DNA from: Bacteroides sp. CAG:545
Lineage (GTDB): Bacteria > Bacteroidota > Bacteroidia > Bacteroidales > UBA932
DNA length: 10,688 nucleotides
NCBI GenBank assembly: GCA_000432515.1
Contig: HF995998.1
Coordinates: 51,715 to 62,402, forward strand
Direction: 5' to 3'
Position 1 is the stretch's first letter. Each line of letters starts with the position of its first letter. A program made the translations under genes and the position numbers. Below, piece after piece: positions 1-7,084 of the stretch. Below the pieces are notes generated by a model. It saw only the letters and a list, made by a program, of their open reading frames with translations. It was not told the origin of the DNA and made no database searches.

Positions 1-776
1 TCGTCGTGAAGGTGGATAAGATTGCAGGCTCTTTCGAGGTTGCATGCGATGTGAAGGGTGCGAATGCTGATCCAGAAGTGACTGTTTCAGAAGATGCGAA
101 AGAATGGCTGACAGCAAGTTATGCTGACGGCAAACTTACATACTCTGTAAAAGCAAATGAGGGCGCCAAGAGGGCCGGAACAGTTACTGTCAAGGCCAAA
201 GGTATCGGTGGCGAAGCTTCAGCTGAATTGAAAGTCATTCAGGCTAGTGTGAATTCAGCTGAATATAAGCTCTCTGTCAGCGCATCAGAGGTCTATACTT
301 ACATTCAGGCGAAGATTAAGGAACTCGAAGATGGTGGTCAAACAGTCGGAACTAATGTTTCTGCTGAACTGACAATTCCATTCACGGCTAAAGGTACAAC
401 AGACCCTTCAAAGACAACGACGGTAAATCTCAAGTTCGCTAAAGTCTTGCTTAAGGAGTCAACTGCGGAATTTGTACGCATTACATCGACAATAGCTCCG
501 ACCGAGTCTGTAGGAGTCGTATCTGAAGTTACAGTCGTTTCAAGTTTTGCTGTTCAGAGTGGTATGTGGGGCCAAATGGCAGTGAAGTTCTCTGACAACG
601 GACTGAACTGGACCAGTGCGCCTAAATCTGCCATTACTTCTAGTGAGGTTGCTGACGGGTATCAAAAGAGCGTTGTTGTGAATGATAATTCAGACTATCT
701 GTGGTTCAGCATAGCTCCTGATGGATATTCTGTCAATAAAGTCAAGAGTTTTGATGTGATTTTCGTCGAAGAATAA
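1..776 (+). CDS. BACON-domain protein, 5' truncated by window edge
   Basis: The reading frame (codons from position 3) is open to the left edge, so the start lies outside the window; the GTG at 6 is simply an internal valine. The visible part begins with a BACON-type beta-sandwich (about positions 3-248): it opens with VVKVDKIAGSF, has the typical 'EWLTAS' strand, then 'AGTVTVKAKG' and closes with 'LKVIQAS'. BACON domains are Bacteroidota modules, usually N-terminal in exported glycan-related or adhesion proteins. The remaining roughly 175 residues are Thr/Ser/Val-rich, look all-beta, and were not recognised. They end in 'SFDVIFVEE' and a TAA at 774. The next gene starts 6 bases later and also carries a BACON domain, so the two are probably co-transcribed and act together at the cell envelope. 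Signal peptide and true N-terminus cannot be seen. Function beyond the fold is unknown. Confidence 0.8.
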   Translation, partial: VVKVDKIAGSFEVACDVKGANADPEVTVSEDAKEWLTASYADGKLTYSVKANEGAKRAGTVTVKAKGIGGEASAELKVIQASVNSAEYKLSVSASEVYTYIQAKIKELEDGGQTVGTNVSAELTIPFTAKGTTDPSKTTTVNLKFAKVLLKESTAEFVRITSTIAPTESVGVVSEVTVVSSFAVQSGMWGQMAVKFSDNGLNWTSAPKSAITSSEVADGYQKSVVVNDNSDYLWFSIAPDGYSVNKVKSFDVIFVEE

Positions 777-782
777 TAGTTT

Positions 783-1880
783 ATGAACAAGACTTCATTT
801 TTCAGAATCATTTTCGCGGTCGTCTTTTCTGCTCTTGCCGTTTCGTGCGGCGGGAGCGGGGATGACCCTGTTATCCCTTCGGTGGTGAAGGTGGATAGCC
901 ATTTGTTCAAGGCTGACGTAGCCGGAGGTACGGTTTCGGTTCTTTACAGCATTGAAGGATATGCTGCGGCCAGTCTGGTGGAAGTATCCAGCGAGGCGGC
1001 CTGGATCAGCGTGTCTGAAGTCACTTTGGACAAGGTGACTCTGAAAGTGGAGCCTAATTCAGACAAATCTGACAGAACCGGCCGTGTCCTGCTGTCGGCG
1101 GAAAATGCGTCACCTGTGGTCCTGCACATCCTGCAGAGCAAGGAATCTGACGCCAAGCCGATTTTCAACAGGTTCAAGATTCAGGTAAGTGACATAAAGA
1201 CTTCTTCCGTGAAGGTGGAAGTTACACCGGTGGACCCTTCGGAACTGTATTATTGTACCATAGTAAGGCAGAGCGACGTGAAGCAGTACGGAAGCTACGA
1301 GAATATAACGGCCCTGCTGGTGAACAATCTTGTTTCCATGGCAACCATGATGCCTGAAGGTGCTGACCCTAACAATCTGTTGTACTTGGGCTATTTCAAT
1401 TCTGCTGAGGATGAGAATACGTCGATGGACCTGGACGACAACTCCGAATATGCCGTAGTTGCTTTCAATGTGCATTTCGACGAGACCGGTGCAGTGATTT
1501 ATGACGGAGGCACAGAGTACTGCAAGTTCAGGACCCGCCAGGCCACCCAGGTGGACATGATTTTCTCATTGTCCATGTCAGGCACGACATTGACGGTGAC
1601 ACCGTCGGCAGATTACACCTATATCTGCGGTGTGACATCGAAGGCTGCCTGGGATGAGTGTGAGGATCACGCGGACATTGCCCGTCAGTATGTGTCTATT
1701 GCCAAGAAATACAGTATGCTGGACAAATTGGTGCTTACAGGCAGGCAGTCATCTGATTTCTCGGACATTATCGAGAGCTCGGGAACATATGTCGCCTACG
1801 CTTTCGGCTACAGGAAATCGTCGTCTGATTCAGGTGTCACTACGGAAGTGGCCCATATTGAATTCAATTACACGAAGTAG
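783..1880 (+). CDS. BACON-domain lipoprotein with duplicated C-terminal domain
   Basis: A 365-residue exported lipoprotein. Residues 1-22 are a lipoprotein signal (MNK, hydrophobic stretch, lipobox AVSC) with acylated Cys22. The tail after it, GGSGDDP, places two acidic residues close to the anchor; this resembles, but does not exactly match, Bacteroidota lipoprotein export signals, so surface display is possible. Residues about 34-119 form a BACON domain ('AAWISVS', 'RTGRVLLSAEN', 'VVLHILQSK'). Residues about 129-251 and 258-363 look like two diverged copies of one unit: each starts with a strand pair ending in VTP, then a tyrosine-rich strand (YYCTIV / YTYICGV), a helical stretch, and a YAVVAF / YVAYAF strand near the end. 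ATG at 783 is chosen because it directly starts the signal peptide, 6 bases after the upstream stop. The partner or ligand is unknown; glycan binding is only suggested by the BACON family. Confidence 0.85.
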   Translation: MNKTSFFRIIFAVVFSALAVSCGGSGDDPVIPSVVKVDSHLFKADVAGGTVSVLYSIEGYAAASLVEVSSEAAWISVSEVTLDKVTLKVEPNSDKSDRTGRVLLSAENASPVVLHILQSKESDAKPIFNRFKIQVSDIKTSSVKVEVTPVDPSELYYCTIVRQSDVKQYGSYENITALLVNNLVSMATMMPEGADPNNLLYLGYFNSAEDENTSMDLDDNSEYAVVAFNVHFDETGAVIYDGGTEYCKFRTRQATQVDMIFSLSMSGTTLTVTPSADYTYICGVTSKAAWDECEDHADIARQYVSIAKKYSMLDKLVLTGRQSSDFSDIIESSGTYVAYAFGYRKSSSDSGVTTEVAHIEFNYTK

Positions 1881-1914
1881 TCGGAACGGCAACAGCCTGA
1901 GTGACAAACTCCGG

Positions 1915-1945
1915 TTTGATATTTGACATAAAACTATTAAATTTG
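1915..1945 (+). promoter_or_regulatory. Bacteroidota-type promoter for tpiA
   Basis: TTTG at 1915-1918, a 19-base spacer, then TAAATTTG at 1938-1945. This is an exact fit to the Bacteroidota sigma-ABfr consensus TTTG-N19-21-TAnnTTTG. The expected transcription start is about 1950-1952, giving a leader of about 60 bases before the tpiA ATG. Confidence 0.8.
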
Positions 1946-1949
1946 CAGA

Positions 1950-1982
1950 CTGTTCGGGGATAGTGTTCTCCGGACAGTTTTT
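1950..1982 (+). terminator. Hairpin plus T-run: terminator of BACON operon and/or 5' end of tpiA mRNA
   Basis: An 11-base-pair stem (1950-1960 with 1967-1977, two of the pairs being G-T/G-U) closes a 6-base loop and is followed by TTTTT. It is built like an intrinsic terminator for the two BACON genes upstream. It also begins exactly where the tpiA promoter should start transcription, so the tpiA transcript would begin with this stem-loop. Which role dominates cannot be told from sequence. Confidence 0.65.
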
Positions 1983-2009
1983 GCATTATTTTTAAAGTAA
2001 GATATTATT

Positions 2010-2765
2010 ATGAGAAAAAACATTGTAGCCGGTAACTGGAAAATGAACACTACAGTTCCGGAGGGCGTAGAGCTCGCAAAAGCTGTAGTTGAAAAATCTG
2101 CTCAGGTTCCTGAGTCTGTAGGTCTCATCATTGCTACTCCTTTTACACATCTTGTTCCTGTAGCAGATGTAGTAAAGGGCTCTAAGGTAGAACTTTCTGC
2201 AGAAAACTGCGCTGACAAGGAGAAAGGCGCCTACACAGGTGAAGTTTCAGCTGCAATGCTCGCTTCAGCTGGTTGCAAATATACTATCCTCGGCCACTCT
2301 GAGAGAAGACAGTACTACGGTGAGACAGACGCTACTCTCGTAGAGAAGGTCAAACTCGCTCTTGCAAACGGTCTCGGCGTTATCTTCTGCGTAGGTGAGA
2401 ACCTCGAGCAGAGAGAGGCTGGAAAGCATTTCGAGGTTGTTACATCTCAGATTGAGAATGTTCTCTTCGGTCTTTCTGCTGAGGAAATGGCTAAGATCAT
2501 TGTCGCTTACGAGCCGGTTTGGGCTATCGGAACAGGCAAGACCGCAACAGCAGAGCAGGCTCAGGAAATCCACGCTTGCATCCGTAAGGTGCTTGCTGAC
2601 AAGTTCGGTGCTCAGGTAGCAGAGGATACCACCATCCTTTATGGCGGAAGCTGCAAGCCTTCAAATGCGAAGGAACTTTTCGCTTGTCCTGATATCGATG
2701 GCGGTCTTATCGGTGGCGCAGCCCTCAAGGCTGATGACTTCATCCAGATCGCATTGTCATTCTAA
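2010..2765 (+). CDS. tpiA: Triosephosphate isomerase
   Basis: Cytoplasmic glycolytic and gluconeogenic enzyme interconverting dihydroxyacetone phosphate and glyceraldehyde 3-phosphate. At 251 residues it has the usual family length and all key parts of the TIM barrel: substrate-binding Asn9 and Lys11 in 'GNWKMN', electrophile His96 in 'ILGHSERR', catalytic base Glu168 in 'AYEPVWAIGTG' with the mobile loop 6 directly after it, 'YGGS' at 211-214, and the phosphate-binding 'GGAAL' near 235-239. The start is the ATG at 2010, directly opening the conserved 'RKNIVAGNWKMN'. No Shine-Dalgarno is evident; the region before the ATG is A/T-rich as is usual in this phylum. An exact consensus promoter lies at 1915-1945. 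The next gene, an M49 lipoprotein, follows after only 5 bases and is probably on the same transcript. Confidence 0.98.
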   Translation: MRKNIVAGNWKMNTTVPEGVELAKAVVEKSAQVPESVGLIIATPFTHLVPVADVVKGSKVELSAENCADKEKGAYTGEVSAAMLASAGCKYTILGHSERRQYYGETDATLVEKVKLALANGLGVIFCVGENLEQREAGKHFEVVTSQIENVLFGLSAEEMAKIIVAYEPVWAIGTGKTATAEQAQEIHACIRKVLADKFGAQVAEDTTILYGGSCKPSNAKELFACPDIDGGLIGGAALKADDFIQIALSF

Positions 2766-2770
2766 TTTTG

Positions 2771-4372
2771 ATGAAAAAGACAATCATTACTGCTTTGTGC
2801 CTGACAGCCTTGGTTTCTTGCGGAAACAAAGGGCCGAAGTCCGACATTCAGAAGAAGATAGATTCATATGCGGTGTTCCAGATAGGTTCACCGTATATGG
2901 ATGGTATCTCTGACAACGGAAAGGAGGTCCTGAATCTGTTCCGCCAGGCGGCTGATGAGGTCGATGGCATATTCTGGCAGCAGACATTCGGCGACAAGAA
3001 CCAGATCCTTTCGATGAAGGATTGCCCTGAGAAGGATTTCGCTCTTATCAACTATGGCCCGTGGGACCGTCTTGACAACAATGCTCCGTTCATTGATGGT
3101 TATGGACAGAAGCCTGCAGGCGCTTGTTTCTATCCTGCTGATATGACTCAGGAGGAGTTCGATGCTCTTGAAGATCCTGCCAAGCTCAGTCCTTATACAT
3201 TGATCAGACGCGGTGAGGACGGAAAACTGAAAGTGGTATGGTATCACGATGCCTACAAGGATAAGGTGGAGAAAATCTGCGGTTATCTGGAGAGCGCGGC
3301 TACCATGACCATCAAGGAGAGCGTGAGGAATTATCTTCTGAAAAGGGCGGAGGCGCTCCGTACTGATTCGTATCTTGAGTCTGACTATGCCTGGATGGAT
3401 ATGAAGGACAGCAAGATGGACCTCGTGATCGGTCCTATCGAGAACTATGAGGACGGTGTCTATGGCATCAAGACGTCTTATGAGTGCTTCATTCTGCTCA
3501 AGGACCTCAAGAAGACCGAGGAGCTGACCAAGTATATCGCGATGCTTCCTGACCTGCAGAAGTCGCTTCCGTGTCCGGATGCCTACAAGACTTTTGTTCC
3601 GGGAACTCAGTCGGATATGTTCGTGTATGACGCCATCTATTATGCCGGTGATGCCAACGCGGGCGGAAAGACCATTGCCATAAACTTGCCTAACGACCAC
3701 CAGGTCCAGGCGGAAAAGGGTACACGTCGTCTTCAGTTGCGCAATGTCATCAAGGCCAAGTTCGACAAGATGGTCTATCCTATCGGCAAGATTCTGTTCG
3801 AGGAGCCTCAGCAGAGGTATCTCAGCGCTGACGCTTTCTTCTGGAATGTGACTTTCCATGAAGTCGCACACGGTCTCGGCGTAAAGGAGACGGTGAACGG
3901 TCTCGGTTCAGTAAAGGATGCTCTCGGCAATCAGGCTTCCACATGGGAGGAGGCGAAGGCTGACATCCTGGGACTCTATATGGTATGCAACCTCATTGAC
4001 AAGGGTGAGATTCCTCTCATCTCCAAGGAGGCGGCCATCACTACATATATCGCGAGCCTGATCCGTTCAGTGCGTTTCGGCGCTGCTGACGCGCACGGCC
4101 GTGCGAATATGATGTGCTACAACTTTCTGAAAGATCATGGCGCATTCGAGCGCAACAAGGACGGTCTCTATCATGTGAATTTCGAGAAGGTTCCTGAGGT
4201 GGTGGCTGAATGGTCAAATCTGATTCTTGAAACTCAGGCTACCGGCAACTATATGTTCGCCAGGGAATATGAGTCCAATCATGCAGTCATTCCTGAGGCA
4301 TTGTCCGCAGATATCGCCAATGTGAACAGAGGCGGTGTTCCGGTGGATATCCGTTTTGAATTCGTGTGGTAG
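2771..4372 (+). CDS. M49 family (dipeptidyl-peptidase III-like) zinc peptidase, lipoprotein
   Basis: Family M49 enzymes release dipeptides from the N-terminus of short peptides. The zinc site is visible: 'HEVAHGLG' supplies His363, catalytic Glu364 and His367, and 'EEAKADILGLYM' (393-404) supplies the third ligand Glu394, matching the second M49 signature (EECRAE/EEARAD type). The first motif is HEXXH, not the HEXXGH of classical DPP III; the five-residue form is known in some bacterial and plant members. At 533 residues it is shorter than classical DPP III (around 700). Residues 1-17 are a lipoprotein signal (MKKTII..., lipobox LVSC, Cys17); no acidic cluster follows the Cys, so a periplasm-facing anchor is more likely than surface display. 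The ATG at 2771 is preferred over the TTG one codon earlier. It sits 5 bases after tpiA, probably one operon, and ends in a hairpin terminator at 4397-4436. Confidence 0.9.
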   Translation: MKKTIITALCLTALVSCGNKGPKSDIQKKIDSYAVFQIGSPYMDGISDNGKEVLNLFRQAADEVDGIFWQQTFGDKNQILSMKDCPEKDFALINYGPWDRLDNNAPFIDGYGQKPAGACFYPADMTQEEFDALEDPAKLSPYTLIRRGEDGKLKVVWYHDAYKDKVEKICGYLESAATMTIKESVRNYLLKRAEALRTDSYLESDYAWMDMKDSKMDLVIGPIENYEDGVYGIKTSYECFILLKDLKKTEELTKYIAMLPDLQKSLPCPDAYKTFVPGTQSDMFVYDAIYYAGDANAGGKTIAINLPNDHQVQAEKGTRRLQLRNVIKAKFDKMVYPIGKILFEEPQQRYLSADAFFWNVTFHEVAHGLGVKETVNGLGSVKDALGNQASTWEEAKADILGLYMVCNLIDKGEIPLISKEAAITTYIASLIRSVRFGAADAHGRANMMCYNFLKDHGAFERNKDGLYHVNFEKVPEVVAEWSNLILETQATGNYMFAREYESNHAVIPEALSADIANVNRGGVPVDIRFEFVW

Positions 4373-4394
4373 TCTGAAGACTTCCGATATAGTG

Positions 4395-4808
4395 CTAACG
4401 CAGTATCTTGGCAGTGATGCCGGTACTGCGTTTTTTGCACCATAGCCATACCCTGCCTTCATCGTCGATTTTCTGTACTTCGAACTGCATTCCTGTCTTA
4501 TATACCGCGATTCCTCCGTCGGTGTATTTCAGTGAGCACTTGATGTTCTGACCCGGCCTGGCCGGGATGTCCGAGCAGGTCAGGATGAAGAATTCCGACA
4601 TGGAGTCGTTGTTGGCGCGGAACTGCTTGTTGTCCTCGTTGTAGCTCAGCTGCCAGGTGTCCGGGCAGAACCTGATTTTCTCGCGGCCTCCAACGGTCAG
4701 CGTAATGTTTTCATTCTCAAGGAACTGCTTGTCCGGTCCGTGCCCGCGATTACAGGAAGTCATTGACATTACTGTCAGCAGGATTATTATGATATGCGGT
4801 TTTCTCAT
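4395..4808 (-). CDS. Small lipoprotein translationally coupled to M6 peptidase; possible protease partner
   Basis: A 137-residue exported lipoprotein of unrecognised family. Residues 1-19 are the signal (MRKPHIIIILL..., lipobox MTSC, Cys19). The mature part of about 118 residues looks all-beta and has several aromatic strands: 'DTWQLSY', 'SEFFILTC', 'GQNIKCSLKY', 'GMQFEVQKI', 'GRVWLWCKK'. It has three further cysteines in the mature part. The start at 4808 is set by the signal peptide and by the ATGA overlap with the stop of the M6 peptidase gene; the open frame continues upstream to 4943 but only inside that gene. Such coupling suggests matched synthesis with the peptidase. By analogy with small inhibitor lipoproteins encoded beside secreted proteases (for example the potempins of Tannerella forsythia) it may inhibit or chaperone the M6 enzyme; this is inference from position, size and export signal only. 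Confidence 0.8.
   Translation of the reverse strand: MRKPHIIIILLTVMSMTSCNRGHGPDKQFLENENITLTVGGREKIRFCPDTWQLSYNEDNKQFRANNDSMSEFFILTCSDIPARPGQNIKCSLKYTDGGIAVYKTGMQFEVQKIDDEGRVWLWCKKRSTGITAKILR
4397..4436 (+). terminator. Intrinsic terminator of the tpiA-M49 transcript
   Basis: A 9-base-pair perfect stem (4397-4405 with 4424-4432) encloses a smaller GGCA/TGCC stem (4410-4413 with 4418-4421) and runs into a T-tract at 4431-4436. On the opposite strand there is no comparable T-run, so it should act on plus-strand transcripts. The hairpin lies inside the last codons and stop of the convergent lipoprotein gene. Confidence 0.75.
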
Positions 4809-7084
4809 TTTACTCTCATGCTTTTTTCGATTATCTCCTTGGAGCCGTCGATGTACAGTATCACAGCCTTGATCTTGCAGGAACGTGTCAGCTTGAAGTA
4901 GCCGTTTTTGTCGGCGATTATGCTGCGGTCGTCCATATACCATTCCACGGCTTTGAACTTGTTGGCATTGAGCAGGACAAGCGGCAGCATCGAGCCGGCC
5001 GGGAAACTCCCGTCCTCGTTTCGCTTCACGGTGTTCAGGAATATGAACGGATAACCCTCCCGGTAGATTTTCTTGGTCGAGAACTGCACGTTGACGACCT
5101 CGCCTTTCACTCCGCTTGCTTCATAATGAATCTTCATCGTGTAGGTCGTCGCGGGTTTCAGCCCCTCCAGGCGGATGGCGTACTTTCCGGGTTCGAAAGC
5201 ATTGACAGTCATTTCACCCGTCTCGCTCTTTCCTTTCTCGCCAATGAGTATGAAGGCTGGCGATGTGCTGCCGGGAACGTCTGTCTTCCACTGGATTATG
5301 GCGGTGTCCTGATAGATGTCCCTGCGGATGTCAATGGCTTTTTCCGGGTTGGCGGATTCGCTTTTCACGACATTGAAGGAGACATTGTCGCCTATCTGGA
5401 GGATGTCCGTTATCGACAACGGGGAACTGCTGCCGTCCCAGAGCGTGAATGACGGGGATGACTGTGGCGTGAACGAGTTGTTCTTGCCGTAAGGCCACAT
5501 GATCTGGCTTATGTCATTGGCATTGTCCAGGGACTCGATCATATCTGCGCACTGGTGCTGCGGCCGGCAGTTGACCTCGTTGCTCGTCCATCTCTCCGCT
5601 GCGCTCGCATCTCTCTCATACACAGGAGAATAGCCTGTGAGATTCGCGGATTTGTCAATGTGGTATATCGCCAGGCCCTTGCATCTTGTGTAGATGTCCC
5701 AGCCGGTGTTTGTCCGGCACTCTATCAGATAGTATTCCCCTTCATTGGCAGTGTCCATCCTGAGGAACCGTCCGTTGAGGTTTATCGGTTCCAGCACGTA
5801 ATGCCCTTCTTTCAGTTCCTCGCACTGGCCGATGCCGAGCATGTCCCTGTCGATGGCGTTGTAGTAAGGCGGTGTTCTTCCGTCGTTGTTGAAGTTGCCC
5901 TTGTCCATCAATGCGGTGCTTTTCCACAGTCCGTCTGCTTCTCCGCCGCTTCCTCCATAGTCGGTATCGTACATGTCCGCGAGGCCGAGCGAGTGGCTGT
6001 ATTCGTGGCAGATGGTGCCGATGGTCTTGAACTGATATTTTCCGCTGCTTCTCAATGACAGTTCGGAAGTGGCTGCGTATGAATCGATTACCTTTCCGTT
6101 AAGGGTCAGGTTGATGTTTGCAGCACTAAGTTTCCAGGCGTGGGACCAGATGCAGTCGTCTCCGCCTCCCTCGGACTCGTCTTTTCCGGCGTAGAAAAGG
6201 AGAATGTCATCCACTTTGCCGTCATTGTCCGTGTCATAAATGGAGAAGTCGGTCCCGTTTGCGGCTGCCAGCCGGCATGCTTCAGCTACTGCCTCGGCGG
6301 CCCGTGAGTCCTTTCCGTTTGAATTCTTGCCGTAGTACTGGTGCGTCTGGCTGAGTGTCACGATCGGCGCCACATCGAATGTGAATTCATACCTGCCTAG
6401 AAACTGGTCGTTCAGATAGTTCTTTACGCTGGATTCCCCTGTGTTCATTAGATTCTCGAACCGCTCCTGGGTAAATGACATCTTCACGTCCTTGAACTCC
6501 GCAAGCAGCACCAGGCACCGTTTCCGGATAACCTCAGGGTTGTCGCTCCCGGTCCCGCCGGAGCCTGCCTCGGTATCGCTCTTGGCTTCCGCTTCCGAAC
6601 CGCTTGCAGCCCCTTCTCCAACGCAGTTCCGAGTCCAGCCGGCGCCTGTGCCCGAACTGCTTCCAGCCTTCTTCCAGGCTCCCGCCACTTGGCCGCCCTT
6701 CGTCGCGACCAGGGGATTCCGGACCAATGCCCTCTTGTTCTGTGCGCTCCATTTTCTCAGCACTTCGCCGATGTCGCCGCCCGCCGCAGATGCCGGACTA
6801 AGCTTGTCCCCAGCGACCGTTCCTGTGCTGTGAATCGAGCCGTCGCCGCTGAATGCCGCGTAGCACCACCAGCCTTCGCTGTTCTGAATCAATGCATTGC
6901 CCTGCAGATCCACCATCAGGTGCGCGAACTCGTCGCCGACCACTCTCGCCTGCAGCACGCTGCCGTCCGGCTGTGTAAGGGTCAATGTTCCACGCCACGC
7001 CGGTCCCGCATTAGCCCGTAGGCCCAGCACCAGGATAGCCAGGGTCAATGCCGATATATGTTTCAGTAATTTTCCCAAAATCAA
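4805..7084 (-). CDS. Secreted M6 family metallopeptidase (InhA-like) with Fn3-like domain
   Basis: A 759-residue exported zinc endopeptidase. Residues 1-26 are a Sec signal peptide ending in ANA. Residues 27 to about 185 form a prodomain ('GDEFAHLMVDLQGNALIQN', 'GWWCYA') ending in a Ser/Gly/Glu low-complexity linker (about 141-182). The catalytic part follows: a calcium-site-like 'YDTDNDGKVDDI' (283-294), the zinc motif 'HEYSHSLGLAD' with His360, Glu361, His364 and Asp370, matching HExxHxxGxxD, and a Met-turn candidate at 'ALMDKG' (391-396). A fibronectin III-like domain (about 580-670) and a beta-rich C-terminal module (about 675-759) complete it; no type IX sorting domain was recognised. 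No ATG fits: an in-frame TAA lies 9 to 11 bases before the TTG at 7084, so the start is this TTG or the TTG at 7078. The stop overlaps the start of the downstream lipoprotein gene. Confidence 0.92.
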   Translation of the reverse strand: MILGKLLKHISALTLAILVLGLRANAGPAWRGTLTLTQPDGSVLQARVVGDEFAHLMVDLQGNALIQNSEGWWCYAAFSGDGSIHSTGTVAGDKLSPASAAGGDIGEVLRKWSAQNKRALVRNPLVATKGGQVAGAWKKAGSSSGTGAGWTRNCVGEGAASGSEAEAKSDTEAGSGGTGSDNPEVIRKRCLVLLAEFKDVKMSFTQERFENLMNTGESSVKNYLNDQFLGRYEFTFDVAPIVTLSQTHQYYGKNSNGKDSRAAEAVAEACRLAAANGTDFSIYDTDNDGKVDDILLFYAGKDESEGGGDDCIWSHAWKLSAANINLTLNGKVIDSYAATSELSLRSSGKYQFKTIGTICHEYSHSLGLADMYDTDYGGSGGEADGLWKSTALMDKGNFNNDGRTPPYYNAIDRDMLGIGQCEELKEGHYVLEPINLNGRFLRMDTANEGEYYLIECRTNTGWDIYTRCKGLAIYHIDKSANLTGYSPVYERDASAAERWTSNEVNCRPQHQCADMIESLDNANDISQIMWPYGKNNSFTPQSSPSFTLWDGSSSPLSITDILQIGDNVSFNVVKSESANPEKAIDIRRDIYQDTAIIQWKTDVPGSTSPAFILIGEKGKSETGEMTVNAFEPGKYAIRLEGLKPATTYTMKIHYEASGVKGEVVNVQFSTKKIYREGYPFIFLNTVKRNEDGSFPAGSMLPLVLLNANKFKAVEWYMDDRSIIADKNGYFKLTRSCKIKAVILYIDGSKEIIEKSMRVK

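Noticed and set aside
2768..2770. TTG as start of the M49 gene
   Set aside because: The ATG directly after it gives a standard MKK lipoprotein signal and needs no rare start.
2888..3871. Open frame of 327 residues on the minus strand inside the M49 gene
   Set aside because: It lies fully opposite a clear M49 peptidase with its zinc motifs, has no recognisable domain, and its composition is what an antisense frame would give.
4809..4943. 45-residue N-terminal extension of the small lipoprotein
   Set aside because: The extension overlaps the M6 coding sequence in another frame and would bury the signal peptide; the ATG at 4808 with lipobox is the natural start.
6441..6833. Plus-strand frame of 130 residues across the M6 prodomain
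   Set aside because: It is a shadow of the G/C-rich linker region; no motif or start context supports it.
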